From assembly GCF_009766085.1 (NCBI RefSeq), contig NZ_LMUF01000010.1, positions 186,530-250,529 on the forward strand: a stretch of 64,000 bases of DNA, given 5' to 3'. A program made the position numbers and the translations under genes. The DNA is from Burkholderia sp. S171 (GTDB lineage: Bacteria > Pseudomonadota > Gammaproteobacteria > Burkholderiales > Burkholderiaceae). The notes beneath the pieces are model-generated. The model worked only from the letters and a program-made list of their open reading frames with translations, ran no database searches and was not told where the DNA came from. Below are positions 1-8,796 of the stretch, piece after piece (position 1 is the first letter of the stretch; every line of letters begins with the position of its first letter).

Positions 1-108
1 TGCAACGTCTTCATTGCGCTCTACGATAGTGACGGTGTGCCCGTCCTCTCGTAGATACCAGGCCGTAGCCAGACCGGTGACGCCTGCTCCTAGTACGAGC
101 ACATGCAT
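1..108 (-). CDS. FAD-dependent oxidoreductase, N-terminal part (DadA-like)
   Basis: Only the first 36 codons lie in the window; the gene runs off the left edge. The peptide starts [19 protein letters not shown] and ends its second beta strand with an acidic residue (TIVER). This is the Rossmann dinucleotide-binding fold (GxGxxG) seen at the N-terminus of D-amino-acid dehydrogenases and related flavin amine oxidoreductases. The ATG at 108 puts the glycine motif where the family has it. It lies downstream of the LysR gene on the same strand, and the N-acyl-D-amino-acid deacylase gene is nearby, so oxidation of freed D-amino acids is a reasonable role. The substrate is inferred from context only. 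Confidence 0.75.
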   Translation of the reverse strand, partial: MHVLVLGAGVTGLATAWYLREDGHTVTIVERNEDVA

Positions 109-185
109 GGGATGTTCGATAGTTGGTTGAGCTGGAGGACATTGTTCTGCAGCGCGCAACCGGCGTCCAATATCGACCAGCGCTC

Positions 186-210
186 GCGCTATAGCCGTCG
201 GTTATAGCGC
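186..210. terminator. inverted repeat between lysR and the dadA-like gene
   Basis: GCGCTATA and TATAGCGC form perfect 8-bp arms around a 9-nt spacer. It lies just 3' of the LysR stop codon and 78 bp before the next minus-strand start. There is no clear T tract, so it could be a weak terminator or attenuator, or an operator for the downstream gene. Confidence 0.4.
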
Positions 211-222
211 TCGCAACTGCAT

Positions 223-1152
223 CTAACTCCTTGACGACTCTTGGGCCGATGGCCTGGTCGATGCTCCGGGCGCGTCGTCACGCAGGAACTGGATGAGCCG
301 CTCTGCTGATTGCGGCGGCGGTCGCGAGTGTTCTGTCACCGCATAAACCTGCAGGGTCTCGTCGATCGCGAGCGGCCGGATCTGGATGTCCGGATGATGC
401 TGGGGATAATTCGCCGTGAACGAATCGACTATCGCGATGCCGATGCGCTGCTGCACCAGCGACTTCCCGAGCGGGTATGTCTGCACCGACAGATTGCTCA
501 CGGGGGGCTCAGCAGCGTCAGCGAGCCACGCGGAGAGGATCGCTCCAAGATAGTCGTCTGGATCGATGGTGATCAGCGGTTGCCCCGCCAGATCGTCTGG
601 TGTCAGCGGCTGGTCGAGCAGAGCGTCCGCCCACCAGCCGGCCGGTGCAATGGCGCACAGCGTGCTTTCGCACACCGCCGTGGCAACGAGGTTGGGATGG
701 GAGACGGGCCGCATGGTCAGCCCGAGTTCAATTTCATCGAACAGCAGCGCGTGTTCGATCTCGCGCGTGTGCGCGACGCTCAGTTCGCACTTGGACTGCG
801 GGAACGCGCGGCACCAGCGTGCCATGACGTGTGGCAACGCGTGGTGTGCCAGAGCGGGCGTGGCGGCGACCCGCAACGGACGGTCAGCGCCGTGCCCGAG
901 GCTCGTGACCAGGCGCCGGATCCGCTTGAGCTGTTCATCGAACGGCCCGAGTTCTTCGCGTAGCCGCAATGCCTCGGGGGTGGGCACCAGCTTGCCCTTG
1001 CTACGCAGGAACAGCGCGAAACCGGCGGATTGCTCGGCATGCTGCAGCATCTTGCTTACCGCGGGCTGCGAGATATGCAGGAGCTTGGCCGCGCCGTTGG
1101 TCGACCCGGTCAGCATGATCGCGCTGAAGATTTCGATATGTCGCAAACGCAC
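223..1152 (-). CDS. LysR-family transcriptional regulator
   Basis: A 309-residue protein of normal LTTR length. The winged helix-turn-helix occupies about residues 1-60, with the recognition segment AAKLLHISQPAVSKMLQHAE, followed by a linker helix and a periplasmic-binding-protein-like effector domain (about 90-295). It is divergent from the MFS/M81/deacylase operon and shares a 259-bp control region containing two dyads of LysR-box form (T-N11-A). By family habit it should activate that operon in response to a substrate and repress itself. The effector is unknown; a D-amino acid or D-peptide is inferred from the neighbours. Confidence 0.92.
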   Translation of the reverse strand: MRLRHIEIFSAIMLTGSTNGAAKLLHISQPAVSKMLQHAEQSAGFALFLRSKGKLVPTPEALRLREELGPFDEQLKRIRRLVTSLGHGADRPLRVAATPALAHHALPHVMARWCRAFPQSKCELSVAHTREIEHALLFDEIELGLTMRPVSHPNLVATAVCESTLCAIAPAGWWADALLDQPLTPDDLAGQPLITIDPDDYLGAILSAWLADAAEPPVSNLSVQTYPLGKSLVQQRIGIAIVDSFTANYPQHHPDIQIRPLAIDETLQVYAVTEHSRPPPQSAERLIQFLRDDAPGASTRPSAQESSRS

Positions 1153-1231
1153 CTGTGTCTCCCTGGATTGACATCGCCATGCAGCTTACGGCACGCCTCG
1201 ATGGTTTGGAACAAGGTTCTCCGCCTGAACT

Positions 1232-1250
1232 GCTTACAACTTCTGTAAGC
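1232..1250. promoter_or_regulatory. LysR-type operator dyad 1
   Basis: GCTTACA-N5-TGTAAGC, perfect 7-bp arms with T-N11-A inside. It sits between the divergent lysR (start 1152) and the MFS gene (start 1412). This is the geometry of a LysR recognition site, here probably the autoregulatory site of the 223-1152 regulator. Confidence 0.6.
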
Positions 1251-1254
1251 CTCC

Positions 1255-1271
1255 TATAACACAGGGTTATA
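1255..1271. promoter_or_regulatory. LysR-type operator dyad 2
   Basis: TATAAC-N5-GTTATA, perfect 6-bp arms, starting four bases after the first dyad. The two centres are 22 bp apart, about two helical turns, as expected for a tetrameric LysR regulator binding one face of the DNA. Confidence 0.55.
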
Positions 1272-1411
1272 TTTTGGGATTTTATTTTCATTAGACGCGC
1301 TCCGCACACGCCCTCATATTCGGGCTGCTGGCCGGTTCTGCGCTCCGGTCAGCTAAGGGGTTATCGAGTGGGGTTACCAAGTACGTAGCGCTAACGTGGT
1401 GTGGAGGGCTT

Positions 1412-2641
1412 ATGGAGTCTGCGGGGTATGTGTTTTCCCGGACGCAAAAAATGGTGTGTCTGTCGGGTCTGTTCCTCGCGTGGGCAGTCGGCTACGCGGA
1501 CCGCATCCTGATGAGCACAGCGATCATTCCTATCAGCCATGAATTCGCCCTGGATACCCGGCAAGCCGGCATGTTGCTGAGCGCGTTCTACGTGAGTTAT
1601 GCATTCATGCAGCTCGCAGGCGGCTGGCTGTCGGACCGCTTCGGTTCACGGATTATCGTGGTGCTATGTATTGTCATGTGGTCGGTGTTTACCGGTGCGA
1701 CGAGTCTTGCGTGGTCGTTCGGCTCGCTCCTGGCCATCCGCTTCATGTTTGGCATGGGCGAGGGCAGCTTCTCGCCGGCCAGTTCAGTGACGGTTGCTGA
1801 GGTGTTTCCAAAGCCCGAGCGGGCGCGCGCCAAGTCATTCCTGATTTCAACCACGTTCTTGGGCAATGCCGCCGGGTCCGGCTTGATCGCGCTGACTGTC
1901 GTGCATCTCGGGTGGCGTGGCAGTTTCCATATTCTTGCCGGAGCGGGGGTGCTCGTCGCGATGATCCTGTGGCTCTCGTTGCGCGGCGGTGTTGCTCTGC
2001 AGAGGGCGCGCGTCGCGAACCGGCCGAGGAATTTGTGGCGCTCGTTGCTGCGTATCCGGATGGCATGGAAGCTGACCGCCATCTGGTTCTTCACGAGCAT
2101 GTTGTATGTCGGCGTACAGTCATGGATGCCGTCGTATTTGATAAAGACCTACGGGATCGATCTGCTTCACCTCAGTTTGGCGGTGACGGTGCCCAACCTG
2201 ATCGCATTTGCGGGCACAAACGTGGTTGGCTTGCTGCTGGACAAATACGGTAAAAGCAAGGAACGGATGTTCCTGATGATGGGCGCGTTGATGAGCGTGG
2301 TGTTTCTTGCGTTGATGATCACGACCACCACGATCTTGCTACTTTTGATCTACTGGACGCTCTTTTCGCTATCCTTCAACTTCGTCTATGCAACGGTCTT
2401 TTCGGCGCCGCTGCGACATTTCCCGGAGCATCTGGTCGGCAGCGCCACGGGCTTGATGAACTTTGGTGGTCAGATAGCAGGCTCGATTGCCCCTGTGGCG
2501 ATGGGCGCGCTGATCGCAGCATTCGGCGGTTCGTTTTTTGCTGCGTTCTGGCTGCTGCTGATTGCCGGGATTCTGGCCGTGCTGGTAGCGTCGACGTGGA
2601 GCCCGGCAAACGAGCCGCCTTTGCCGAGCCTGCAGACCTGA
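1412..2641 (+). CDS. MFS transporter, ACS-like family
   Basis: A 409-residue membrane protein with about 12 hydrophobic segments. The first helix carries the YADRILMSTA segment, where ACS carriers usually have Y-x-DR-x-N. The loop after helix 2 has GGWLSDRFGSR, the MFS motif A. It is the first gene of the operon with the M81 peptidase and the D-aminoacylase, and a GGAGGG ribosome site lies just before the ATG. It probably imports the peptide-like or acylated amino-acid substrate that the next two enzymes process. Substrate specificity cannot be read from the sequence. Confidence 0.88.
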   Translation: MESAGYVFSRTQKMVCLSGLFLAWAVGYADRILMSTAIIPISHEFALDTRQAGMLLSAFYVSYAFMQLAGGWLSDRFGSRIIVVLCIVMWSVFTGATSLAWSFGSLLAIRFMFGMGEGSFSPASSVTVAEVFPKPERARAKSFLISTTFLGNAAGSGLIALTVVHLGWRGSFHILAGAGVLVAMILWLSLRGGVALQRARVANRPRNLWRSLLRIRMAWKLTAIWFFTSMLYVGVQSWMPSYLIKTYGIDLLHLSLAVTVPNLIAFAGTNVVGLLLDKYGKSKERMFLMMGALMSVVFLALMITTTTILLLLIYWTLFSLSFNFVYATVFSAPLRHFPEHLVGSATGLMNFGGQIAGSIAPVAMGALIAAFGGSFFAAFWLLLIAGILAVLVASTWSPANEPPLPSLQT

Positions 2642-2658
2642 CTATGAAAGGAGAACTA

Positions 2659-4119
2659 ATGCGCGTGTTTACCGGCAGCCTTGCGACGGAAACGAACACC
2701 TTCGCGCCCATTCCGACAGGCCTCGGCGCGTTTCATGATCGAGGCTATTTCCGGGCCGGGCAGCATCCCGACGAAATGACTTTTTTCGGCGGCCCCTTAT
2801 GGGCGGCACGTCAATGCGCAGCGACCTACGGCTGGACAGTAATCGAGGGGCTCGTTGCATCGGCGAATCCCGGCGGCGTGGTCACGCGTCTGGCGTATGA
2901 GACCTTGCGCGACGAGCTCCTGGCCGATCTGCGCGCGGCCTTGCCCGTCGATATTGTGTTGCTCGGCCTGCACGGTGCAATGGTGGCTGATGGTTATGAC
3001 GATTGCGAAGGCGATCTGTTGCGCGAGGTCCGGCAGATAGTGGGCTCTGACGCCGTGATCGGCGCGGAGCTGGACCCGCATGCGCACTTGAGCGAAGCGA
3101 TGGTCGGCTATGCCAACGTGCTCATCATGTTCAAGGAGTACCCGCACACGGACGTGCTGGAGCGGGCGTTCGAGCTGGCCGATCTCTGTCAGCGCACTGC
3201 GCTGGGTGAAATCAATCCGGTTGCAGCGGTGGCCGACTGCGGCATGGTCGTGCCGATTCATACCACGCGCGAACCCGGCCGCTCGCTGACGGATCGTGCC
3301 CAGGCTCTGGAGGGGCACGACGGCGTGTTATCGATCTCGATCGTGCAGGGCTTCGCGACGGGGGATGTCAAGGACATGGGCACCAAGGTCCTGGTTTATG
3401 CGGATGACGATGCGCCCACGGCGCAAGCCATTGCGAGGCGGTTCGCCGATGAGGTCATCACCCTGCGCGATGCCTTGCTCGTGCGCTACCTCGATATCGA
3501 CGCGGCGCTCGACCGCGCGCTGGCATCCGCGGGCGCACCGGTCGTGCTGGCGGACCGCTCCGACAACCCGGGCAGCGGCGCCGCGGGCGACTCGACTTTC
3601 ATCCTGCAGCGCATGCTGGCGCGTGGTATCGGTGATGCGGCGCTCGGGCCGTTGTGGGACCCGGTTGCGGTCAGCATCGCTTTAGATGCCGGCGTGGGCG
3701 CCACGCTGGATCTGCGGATCGGTGGCAAGATCGGGCCGCAGTCGGGTACGCCGGTCGATGGGCGGTGTCTGGTGCGCGCCGTGTTCCCGAACATGACAAT
3801 GACCGGTCAGGCAGGCACGCCGTCCCCGCTCGGCGACTGTGCGCTGGTCGAATTGCAGGGCATCGAGATTGTGCTGTCCACGCGCCGCGCGCAAGCGCTC
3901 AACATCGACCTGTTCACGCAGCTCGGGTGCGACCTCGCGCGCAAAAAGATTGTGGTGGTCAAATCGGCGCAGCATTTTCACGCGTCGTTTTCCACCCTTG
4001 CTCACGAGATCATCTATGTTGGCGCACCCGGGTCCGCAAGTCCCGACTGGTCAGCGTTACCGTATAAAAAGATCAAGCTGCCAAAATGGCCCATTCACAA
4101 CCGGCCGCACGCCAAATAA
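2659..4119 (+). CDS. M81-family metallopeptidase (microcystinase C/MlrC-like)
   Basis: 486 residues. Family landmarks are TETNTF near the N-terminus, LHGAM, ELDPHAHLS and FKEYPHTD; these His/Asp/Glu residues are the expected metal ligands. The C-terminal MlrC domain starts at about residue 295 (ADRSDNPGSGAAGDS). An upstream in-frame ATG at 2596 exists, but 2659 is preceded by AAAGGAG and gives the family N-terminus (MRVFTGSLATETNTF), so it is preferred. MlrC hydrolyses linearised microcystin fragments; most Burkholderia homologues have unknown natural substrates. Lying between a carrier and an N-acyl-D-amino-acid deacylase, it probably cuts a D-residue-containing peptide or amide. Likely cytoplasmic, as no signal peptide is seen. 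Confidence 0.88.
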   Translation: MRVFTGSLATETNTFAPIPTGLGAFHDRGYFRAGQHPDEMTFFGGPLWAARQCAATYGWTVIEGLVASANPGGVVTRLAYETLRDELLADLRAALPVDIVLLGLHGAMVADGYDDCEGDLLREVRQIVGSDAVIGAELDPHAHLSEAMVGYANVLIMFKEYPHTDVLERAFELADLCQRTALGEINPVAAVADCGMVVPIHTTREPGRSLTDRAQALEGHDGVLSISIVQGFATGDVKDMGTKVLVYADDDAPTAQAIARRFADEVITLRDALLVRYLDIDAALDRALASAGAPVVLADRSDNPGSGAAGDSTFILQRMLARGIGDAALGPLWDPVAVSIALDAGVGATLDLRIGGKIGPQSGTPVDGRCLVRAVFPNMTMTGQAGTPSPLGDCALVELQGIEIVLSTRRAQALNIDLFTQLGCDLARKKIVVVKSAQHFHASFSTLAHEIIYVGAPGSASPDWSALPYKKIKLPKWPIHNRPHAK

Positions 4120-4140
4120 TCACGCTATGGACTATCCATC

Positions 4141-5610
4141 ATGACTAGTCAGGAATCCAATGTATTTGACCTTATTATTCACGGCGGCACGGTGATTGAC
4201 GGCACGCGGCGGCCGCGTTTTGACGCCGACGTGGGTATTCGCAACGGACGTATCGCGGAGATCGGCGATCTGCGTGCGCGTACAGCGACGAAGATCATCG
4301 ATGCGACTGGCAAGATCGTCGCACCGGGCTTCATCGATTCGCATACTCACGACGATGCCGCCGTTCTCTTCGACCCGCATATGATTTGCAAGATCTCGCA
4401 AGGCGTCACTACGGTCGTGACCGGCAACTGCGGCATCAGCCTTGCACCGCTGAGCCCGGATGCACCGCGCCCAATGCCGTTGAGCTTGTTGACCGGCGAC
4501 GAACATGCGCCACGCGCTACCTTTTCGCGTTTTTCTGACTATCTCGACGCGGTTCGCCGTTCGCCATCATCCGTCAACGTGGCTGCGATGGTGGGGCACA
4601 GCACCCTGCGCGTGATGACAATGGATTCGCTCGACCGCGCCGCGAACGACCGGGAGATCGAAGCGATGCAAGGCTTGCTGAGCGAAGCGCTGGAGGCTGG
4701 TGCAATCGGTATCTCGACGGGCACTTACTATCCGCCTGCCTCCGCTGCGCCAATGGAGGAAGTGATCAGCGTATGCCGCCCGTTGACCGGCACCGGCGCG
4801 GTCTATGTGACCCACATGCGCAACGAAGCGGACGGCTGTATCGACTCCCTCAACGAGACGTTCGAGATCGGCCGGGCGCTCGACGTGCCGGTCGTGATTT
4901 CACATCACAAGCTGATGCGTGAAGCGAACTTCGGCAAGTCGACGCTCACGTTGCCGCTGATCCGAGCGGCGATGCAGTGCCAATGCGTCGCACTCGATTG
5001 TTATCCCTACGACGCCAGCTCGACCATGCTTCACACCGATGAAACGAAACTTCAGGGGCGGGTGCGCATTGCGACGAGTGAAGCGCATCCCGAACTGGCG
5101 GGACGCGATCTGGGTGAGATTGCAGAAGGGTGGGGCGTCAGCCGCGCCGAGGCATCCAGACGCTTGCAACCGGCGAGCGCGATCTACTTCAGCATGGATG
5201 AGAACGACGTGCGGCGCATCCTCGCATTCGAAGAAACGATGATCGGATCGGACGGACTGGCGCTGGGCGAGAAGCCGCATCCGCGTTTGTGGGGGACGTT
5301 CCCGCGCGTGCTCGGACATTACAGCCGCGACATCGGTCTGTTCCCGCTCGAAACCGCGGTGTGGAAGATGAGCGGTCTCACGGCAAAGAACTTTGGCTTG
5401 ACGGGACGAGGCACGCTTGAGACGGGTAAGCACGCCGACGTCGTCATATTCGATGCCGCTACAATCAAAGACCGGGCAACCTACGATACGCCGACCGAAG
5501 CTGCTGACGGCGTGGAGGCTGTCGTGGTGAACGGGGAGTTGACGTGGTGGCAAGGCGAACACCGCGGTGCGCGCGCCGGGAAAGTGATTGTTCGATCTCG
5601 GCTGAGTTGA
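4141..5610 (+). CDS. N-acyl-D-amino-acid deacylase (D-aminoacylase, amidohydrolase superfamily)
   Basis: 489 residues, the usual length. It opens with the small beta domain (DLIIHGGTVIDGT), then metal-binding HTHDD (His68, His70) and TGNCG with Cys97, the cysteine ligand characteristic of D-aminoacylases. A C-terminal beta segment, GRGTLETGKHADVVIFD, closes the composite domain. It hydrolyses N-acyl-D-amino acids to a carboxylate and a free D-amino acid. It starts 21 bp after the M81 gene and is the last gene of the operon before a strong hairpin. The FAD oxidoreductase at the window edge would be the natural next enzyme. Confidence 0.9.
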   Translation: MTSQESNVFDLIIHGGTVIDGTRRPRFDADVGIRNGRIAEIGDLRARTATKIIDATGKIVAPGFIDSHTHDDAAVLFDPHMICKISQGVTTVVTGNCGISLAPLSPDAPRPMPLSLLTGDEHAPRATFSRFSDYLDAVRRSPSSVNVAAMVGHSTLRVMTMDSLDRAANDREIEAMQGLLSEALEAGAIGISTGTYYPPASAAPMEEVISVCRPLTGTGAVYVTHMRNEADGCIDSLNETFEIGRALDVPVVISHHKLMREANFGKSTLTLPLIRAAMQCQCVALDCYPYDASSTMLHTDETKLQGRVRIATSEAHPELAGRDLGEIAEGWGVSRAEASRRLQPASAIYFSMDENDVRRILAFEETMIGSDGLALGEKPHPRLWGTFPRVLGHYSRDIGLFPLETAVWKMSGLTAKNFGLTGRGTLETGKHADVVIFDAATIKDRATYDTPTEAADGVEAVVVNGELTWWQGEHRGARAGKVIVRSRLS

Positions 5611-5633
5611 GGTAAAGCGCCGAGCGCTTTGCC
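5611..5633. terminator. hairpin between convergent operons
   Basis: GGTAAAGCGC-CGA-GCGCTTTGCC: a 10-bp stem with one G-T pair and a 3-nt loop, starting right after the deacylase stop codon. It lies between the deacylase operon (plus) and the tautomerase gene (minus), so a bidirectional terminator is likely despite a weak T tract. Confidence 0.65.
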
Positions 5634-5683
5634 CCATCCTGCACAATCCCCGTTCACCTAAAGCAAAACGCACGGACCCACGT

Positions 5684-5920
5684 TCACTGCGACTTCGCTC
5701 CTCGCTGCTTGCGGAATTCATCAACCGGCAATCCGCCCCAGCCCCAGTTCTCGGTAGCCACTTCTTCTATCACTACAAAGGTCGCATCAAGTGGCTTGTT
5801 CAGTACGTCGAGTAGCACTTGGCTCACGCCCTTGATGAGCTGTGCCTTCTCTTCCGCTGTGACCGAATCTTGTCCGGGCTTGCTACCCTCGCGGGTAACT
5901 TGAATGGTGACAATAGGCAT
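5684..5920 (-). CDS. 4-oxalocrotonate tautomerase family protein
   Basis: 78 residues, beginning MPIVTIQVTREG. Removal of Met exposes the catalytic Pro1 of the tautomerase superfamily. The length is slightly above the 62 residues of classical 4-OT, due to a C-terminal extension with ENWGWGG typical of the longer subgroup. It lies 60 bp downstream of the SDR gene on the same strand, so the two are likely co-transcribed. The activity is probably keto-enol tautomerisation; the substrate is unknown. Confidence 0.85.
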   Translation of the reverse strand: MPIVTIQVTREGSKPGQDSVTAEEKAQLIKGVSQVLLDVLNKPLDATFVVIEEVATENWGWGGLPVDEFRKQRGAKSQ

Positions 5921-5980
5921 GTCGCTCTCTCCTGCAGTGCTTAACTAAAGAGGGCGCCTGCGATCGACGCCCGCAAGTGT

Positions 5981-6691
5981 TTAATGACCCGCGCTCTGGC
6001 CGCCGTCGACATGCAGGATCTCGCCTGTCACGAAAGGCGCCGACTCCAGATACAGGACGGCGTTCACGATATCGCTCATCTCGCCCATATGGCCCATGGG
6101 ATGAAGTGCTCCGAGCGCCGCGTGGGTTTCAGGCGCGTGCATCGGCGATTTCATGATGCCCGGCGAGACGGCGTTCGCGCGAATGCCGCTCTTTGCGTAC
6201 TCGATCGCGAGGGATTTCGTGGCTGCGTTCAGGCCGCCCTTCGTCAGCGATGCCAGTACCGACGGCACACCACTGATAGCATGGTCGGTCAGGCTGGTCG
6301 TGATGGTGACCACGTGCCCACTCGAATTCTTCTCCATTTCAGCAATCGCGAGCTGCGTAACGTAGAAGAACCCCGAGAGGTTCACGCCTGTGATCGCTGC
6401 GTAGTCTTCGGCGGTGTACTTGGTAAAGGGCTTCGCGATAAAGATGCCGGCGTTGTTGACCAGCGTGTCGATGCGGCCGAAGCGTGCCACGCCTTCGGTA
6501 ATCGCGCGACGGGCCGTAGCGGGGTCGCCAATATCACCCACCACCGTCAGAATGTCGGGGTCGTCCGACGGCTTGATGCTGCGCGCTGTTGCGACCACGC
6601 GGTAGTCGCGTTCCCGGAAAGCCTTGACCAGTTCTGCGCCAATGCCTTGGGATGCACCGGTAACGACTACAACCTTTTGTGATGTGCTCAT
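5981..6691 (-). CDS. SDR-family oxidoreductase with an altered active-site motif
   Basis: 236 residues with the cofactor motif TGASQGIG (residues 11-18), NNAG in the fourth strand and the catalytic-region serine (TITTSLTD). Where classical SDRs have Y-x-x-x-K, this protein has A-S-L-T-K, so the lysine is kept but the catalytic tyrosine is missing. The C-terminus GEILHVDGGQSAGH is family typical. It may act through a different residue, or be a non-redox or binding protein. It forms a unit with the tautomerase and is divergent from the LysR at 7133. Confidence 0.85.
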   Translation of the reverse strand: MSTSQKVVVVTGASQGIGAELVKAFRERDYRVVATARSIKPSDDPDILTVVGDIGDPATARRAITEGVARFGRIDTLVNNAGIFIAKPFTKYTAEDYAAITGVNLSGFFYVTQLAIAEMEKNSSGHVVTITTSLTDHAISGVPSVLASLTKGGLNAATKSLAIEYAKSGIRANAVSPGIMKSPMHAPETHAALGALHPMGHMGEMSDIVNAVLYLESAPFVTGEILHVDGGQSAGH

Positions 6692-7132
6692 GGTAGACCT
6701 CTATAGGTAGATTTAGCTCTGGTGCCGATCGGACCGACGGCATCTGGAAGTGCTGAACGCAGTCTAGGCGCGTGGACGTCGAGTTCGAATACCCGCCATG
6801 GACAAACAGTCTTGCGTGACAAGAACAAATCAGGCGCGGGACCAGGCGGCTTGAAATATGGCGTCGAGCGCAGCGAGTGGCAGGCAGGAATACCCAAATT
6901 AGGGCACCATTCTACGGTCGATTTGCCGGGTCTTAGGTTGGTCAGGTTCGCTAATCAGGGCTTCGTTCGACCGTGCCCTTCAAGCGCTAGCCCTCTTCGC
7001 GGTTTATCCGTCACGTCGGCCCGTCGGCCCGTCGACGCTAAGATAAAGACAGGGATCCGAGCTTTTGAGCGAGCCAATAGCTATCGACGGTCGCGCGGAA
7101 AAGAGCAAAAATTTTTATGCCATCGAGGGACT
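6692..7132. other. divergent control region between SDR and LysR genes
   Basis: About 440 bp with no gene I can support. An open frame continues upstream of the LysR start, but its sequence has no LysR character. The region must hold the promoters of both the SDR operon and the LysR gene. A short direct repeat of CGGCCCGT lies near 7017-7035. Confidence 0.5.
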
Positions 7133-8044
7133 ATGCAGCGTCAATTTGAAGGCCTCCTTTTGGGCAGTATTGAACTGTTCTGTCTGGCTGCTGAATTGGA
7201 AAGTTTCACGGCCGCCGCCGCGGCTGCGAGCGTGAATCCTGCTGCGGTCAGCCGTTCAGTAGCGGCCCTTGAGAAACGCCTCGGCGTACAGTTGTTCGTC
7301 CGGACAACGCGACAGATTCGACTGACGGACGCGGGAAAGCGGTACTTTGAGCAGTGCCGGCTGGCGCTTGGACATCTCGCGGATGCGGAGCGGGAAGTGA
7401 CAGGGCAACAGACAACCCCGGCTGGCGTCCTGCGAATCAGCATGCCAACGCCGTACGCGCACTATCGCGTCCTTCCCCTGCTGGCGGAATTTCGTGAGCG
7501 GTATCCCGGCGTCACAGTGGAAACGCACCTTAGTAATCGCAACATCGATTTTGCGGACGAAGGCTTTGACCTGGCGATCCGGGGGCGTGCACCTCGGGAT
7601 TCAGGTCTTATCGCGCGAAAACTCGAGGATTCGGAACTCGTGGTGGTGGCATCGCCCGCGTATTTGCGCAGAGCTCATAAACTGCAAACCCCGGATGATT
7701 TGATTAACCATGAGTGCATCCAGTTTGAGTTGCCGAGTAGCGGTCGCAACATACCGTGGCAGTTCAATCAGGACGGCAGCTGTGTTGAAATCGCGACGCG
7801 CGGAGGGTACGGATCGTCGGGCGACGTGCTTGCGGGCGTGACCATGGCCCGTCATGGCGCGGGAATATTCCAGACCTATCGGTTCGTTGTCGAGAAGGAC
7901 ATCGAGGACGGCACACTCAATGAATTGCTCCCTCAGTATGGCGGCTGTTCGCGACCGTTTATCCTGCTTTATCCGCATGGCCGGCATCTGTCGTCACGGG
8001 TGCGTAGTTTTGTGGACTTCCTGATGGAAAGGCTCGGCGCATAA
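7133..8044 (+). CDS. LysR-family transcriptional regulator
   Basis: 303 residues. The HTH is in residues 1-65 (AAAAASVNPAAVSRSVAALE), and the effector domain contains GFDLAIRG and ends LYPHGRHLSSRVRSFVDFL, as in the CrgA-like branch. The ATG at 7133 gives the standard LTTR N-terminus; longer in-frame starts upstream would add an unrelated tail. It is divergent from the SDR/tautomerase pair, its likely target. A damaged homologous C-terminus occurs on the other strand at 19721-19880. Confidence 0.9.
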   Translation: MQRQFEGLLLGSIELFCLAAELESFTAAAAAASVNPAAVSRSVAALEKRLGVQLFVRTTRQIRLTDAGKRYFEQCRLALGHLADAEREVTGQQTTPAGVLRISMPTPYAHYRVLPLLAEFRERYPGVTVETHLSNRNIDFADEGFDLAIRGRAPRDSGLIARKLEDSELVVVASPAYLRRAHKLQTPDDLINHECIQFELPSSGRNIPWQFNQDGSCVEIATRGGYGSSGDVLAGVTMARHGAGIFQTYRFVVEKDIEDGTLNELLPQYGGCSRPFILLYPHGRHLSSRVRSFVDFLMERLGA

Positions 8045-8049
8045 AGGCG

Positions 8050-8644
8050 CTATCAGTAAGCAATGATTCGTCGGCTGCCCCGATCCTGCTGTCAGTCGTA
8101 GCGACGATCGGCTGGTCGGCAAGTTCCACCTTGCCGGCCTACACCGTTTCGATTGGCAAGGCCGAACATGTTGCCGACGCTGCCTCATGGGCGCGCGCGT
8201 GTCGATTACGTACACGATCGGCGCGGTCGTCGCCTACACGGCAGGTGGTTTTGTAATCGATGTGATCGGACGGCGCGCGTTCATTTCGCTGACGTTTGTC
8301 GGTGCGCTCGTGATTACGTTCGTCACGTATAAGCTCACTCACACGGTAGAGGCGATGGCGGGGGTCGCGCCGATCAACGGCTTCTTCACACTCGGTTTCG
8401 CGTATGTGCGGATGGCGATCTATCCGTGCGAGCTGTTCATGAGCACCGTGCGTTCGACCGCGATCAGCTTCGTATTCAACGCGGCGCGGATCATCGCGAG
8501 GGTGTTCCCGATTCTTGCCGGCACGATCGTCAAGTCGTTCGACGGCGCGCCGCAGGCGGCGATGGCGCTTGGTCTGGCCTAGGTGCTCGGGATCGTGCTG
8601 CCGTGGTTTCTGCCCGAAACGCGTGGACAGGGAATCCTTGACTG
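8050..8644 (+). pseudogene. MFS transporter remnant (3' part, frameshift and stop)
   Basis: Two reading frames together encode the C-terminal part of a major facilitator. The first (about 8068-8180) gives a hydrophobic segment (ILLSVVATIGWSASS). The second (8187 onwards) gives four more transmembrane stretches and motif-A-like IDVIGRRAFISL. An in-frame TAG at 8578-8580 interrupts the second part, after which the frame resumes as VLGIVLPWFLPETRGQG and ends at TGA 8644. The N-terminal half is absent. One frameshift, one nonsense codon and a 5' truncation make it non-functional. Confidence 0.8.
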
Positions 8645-8796
8645 AATACTTCATCGGCAAGCTATCCGGTAGGATGTTGCAGACGGTCCGTCTTCACGCG
8701 GGAAACTGCGTCACCGCATGAGCAGCTACACGCGGCGCGGACCGTGCCGTCACCGCTCCCGCGGTCTATCGGCCCCTCCCGGAATCGAGGTTTGCG

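Noticed and set aside
310..963. 217-codon plus-strand open frame opposite the first LysR gene
   Set aside because: Fully antisense to a clear LysR gene and without family sequence.
4900..5724. 274-codon minus-strand open frame over the deacylase and tautomerase genes
   Set aside because: Antisense to the deacylase and crossing the hairpin and the tautomerase end; no recognisable domain.
6722..7132. N-terminal extension of the LysR frame at 7133
   Set aside because: The frame is open but its translation lacks family sequence; the HTH needs the ATG at 7133.
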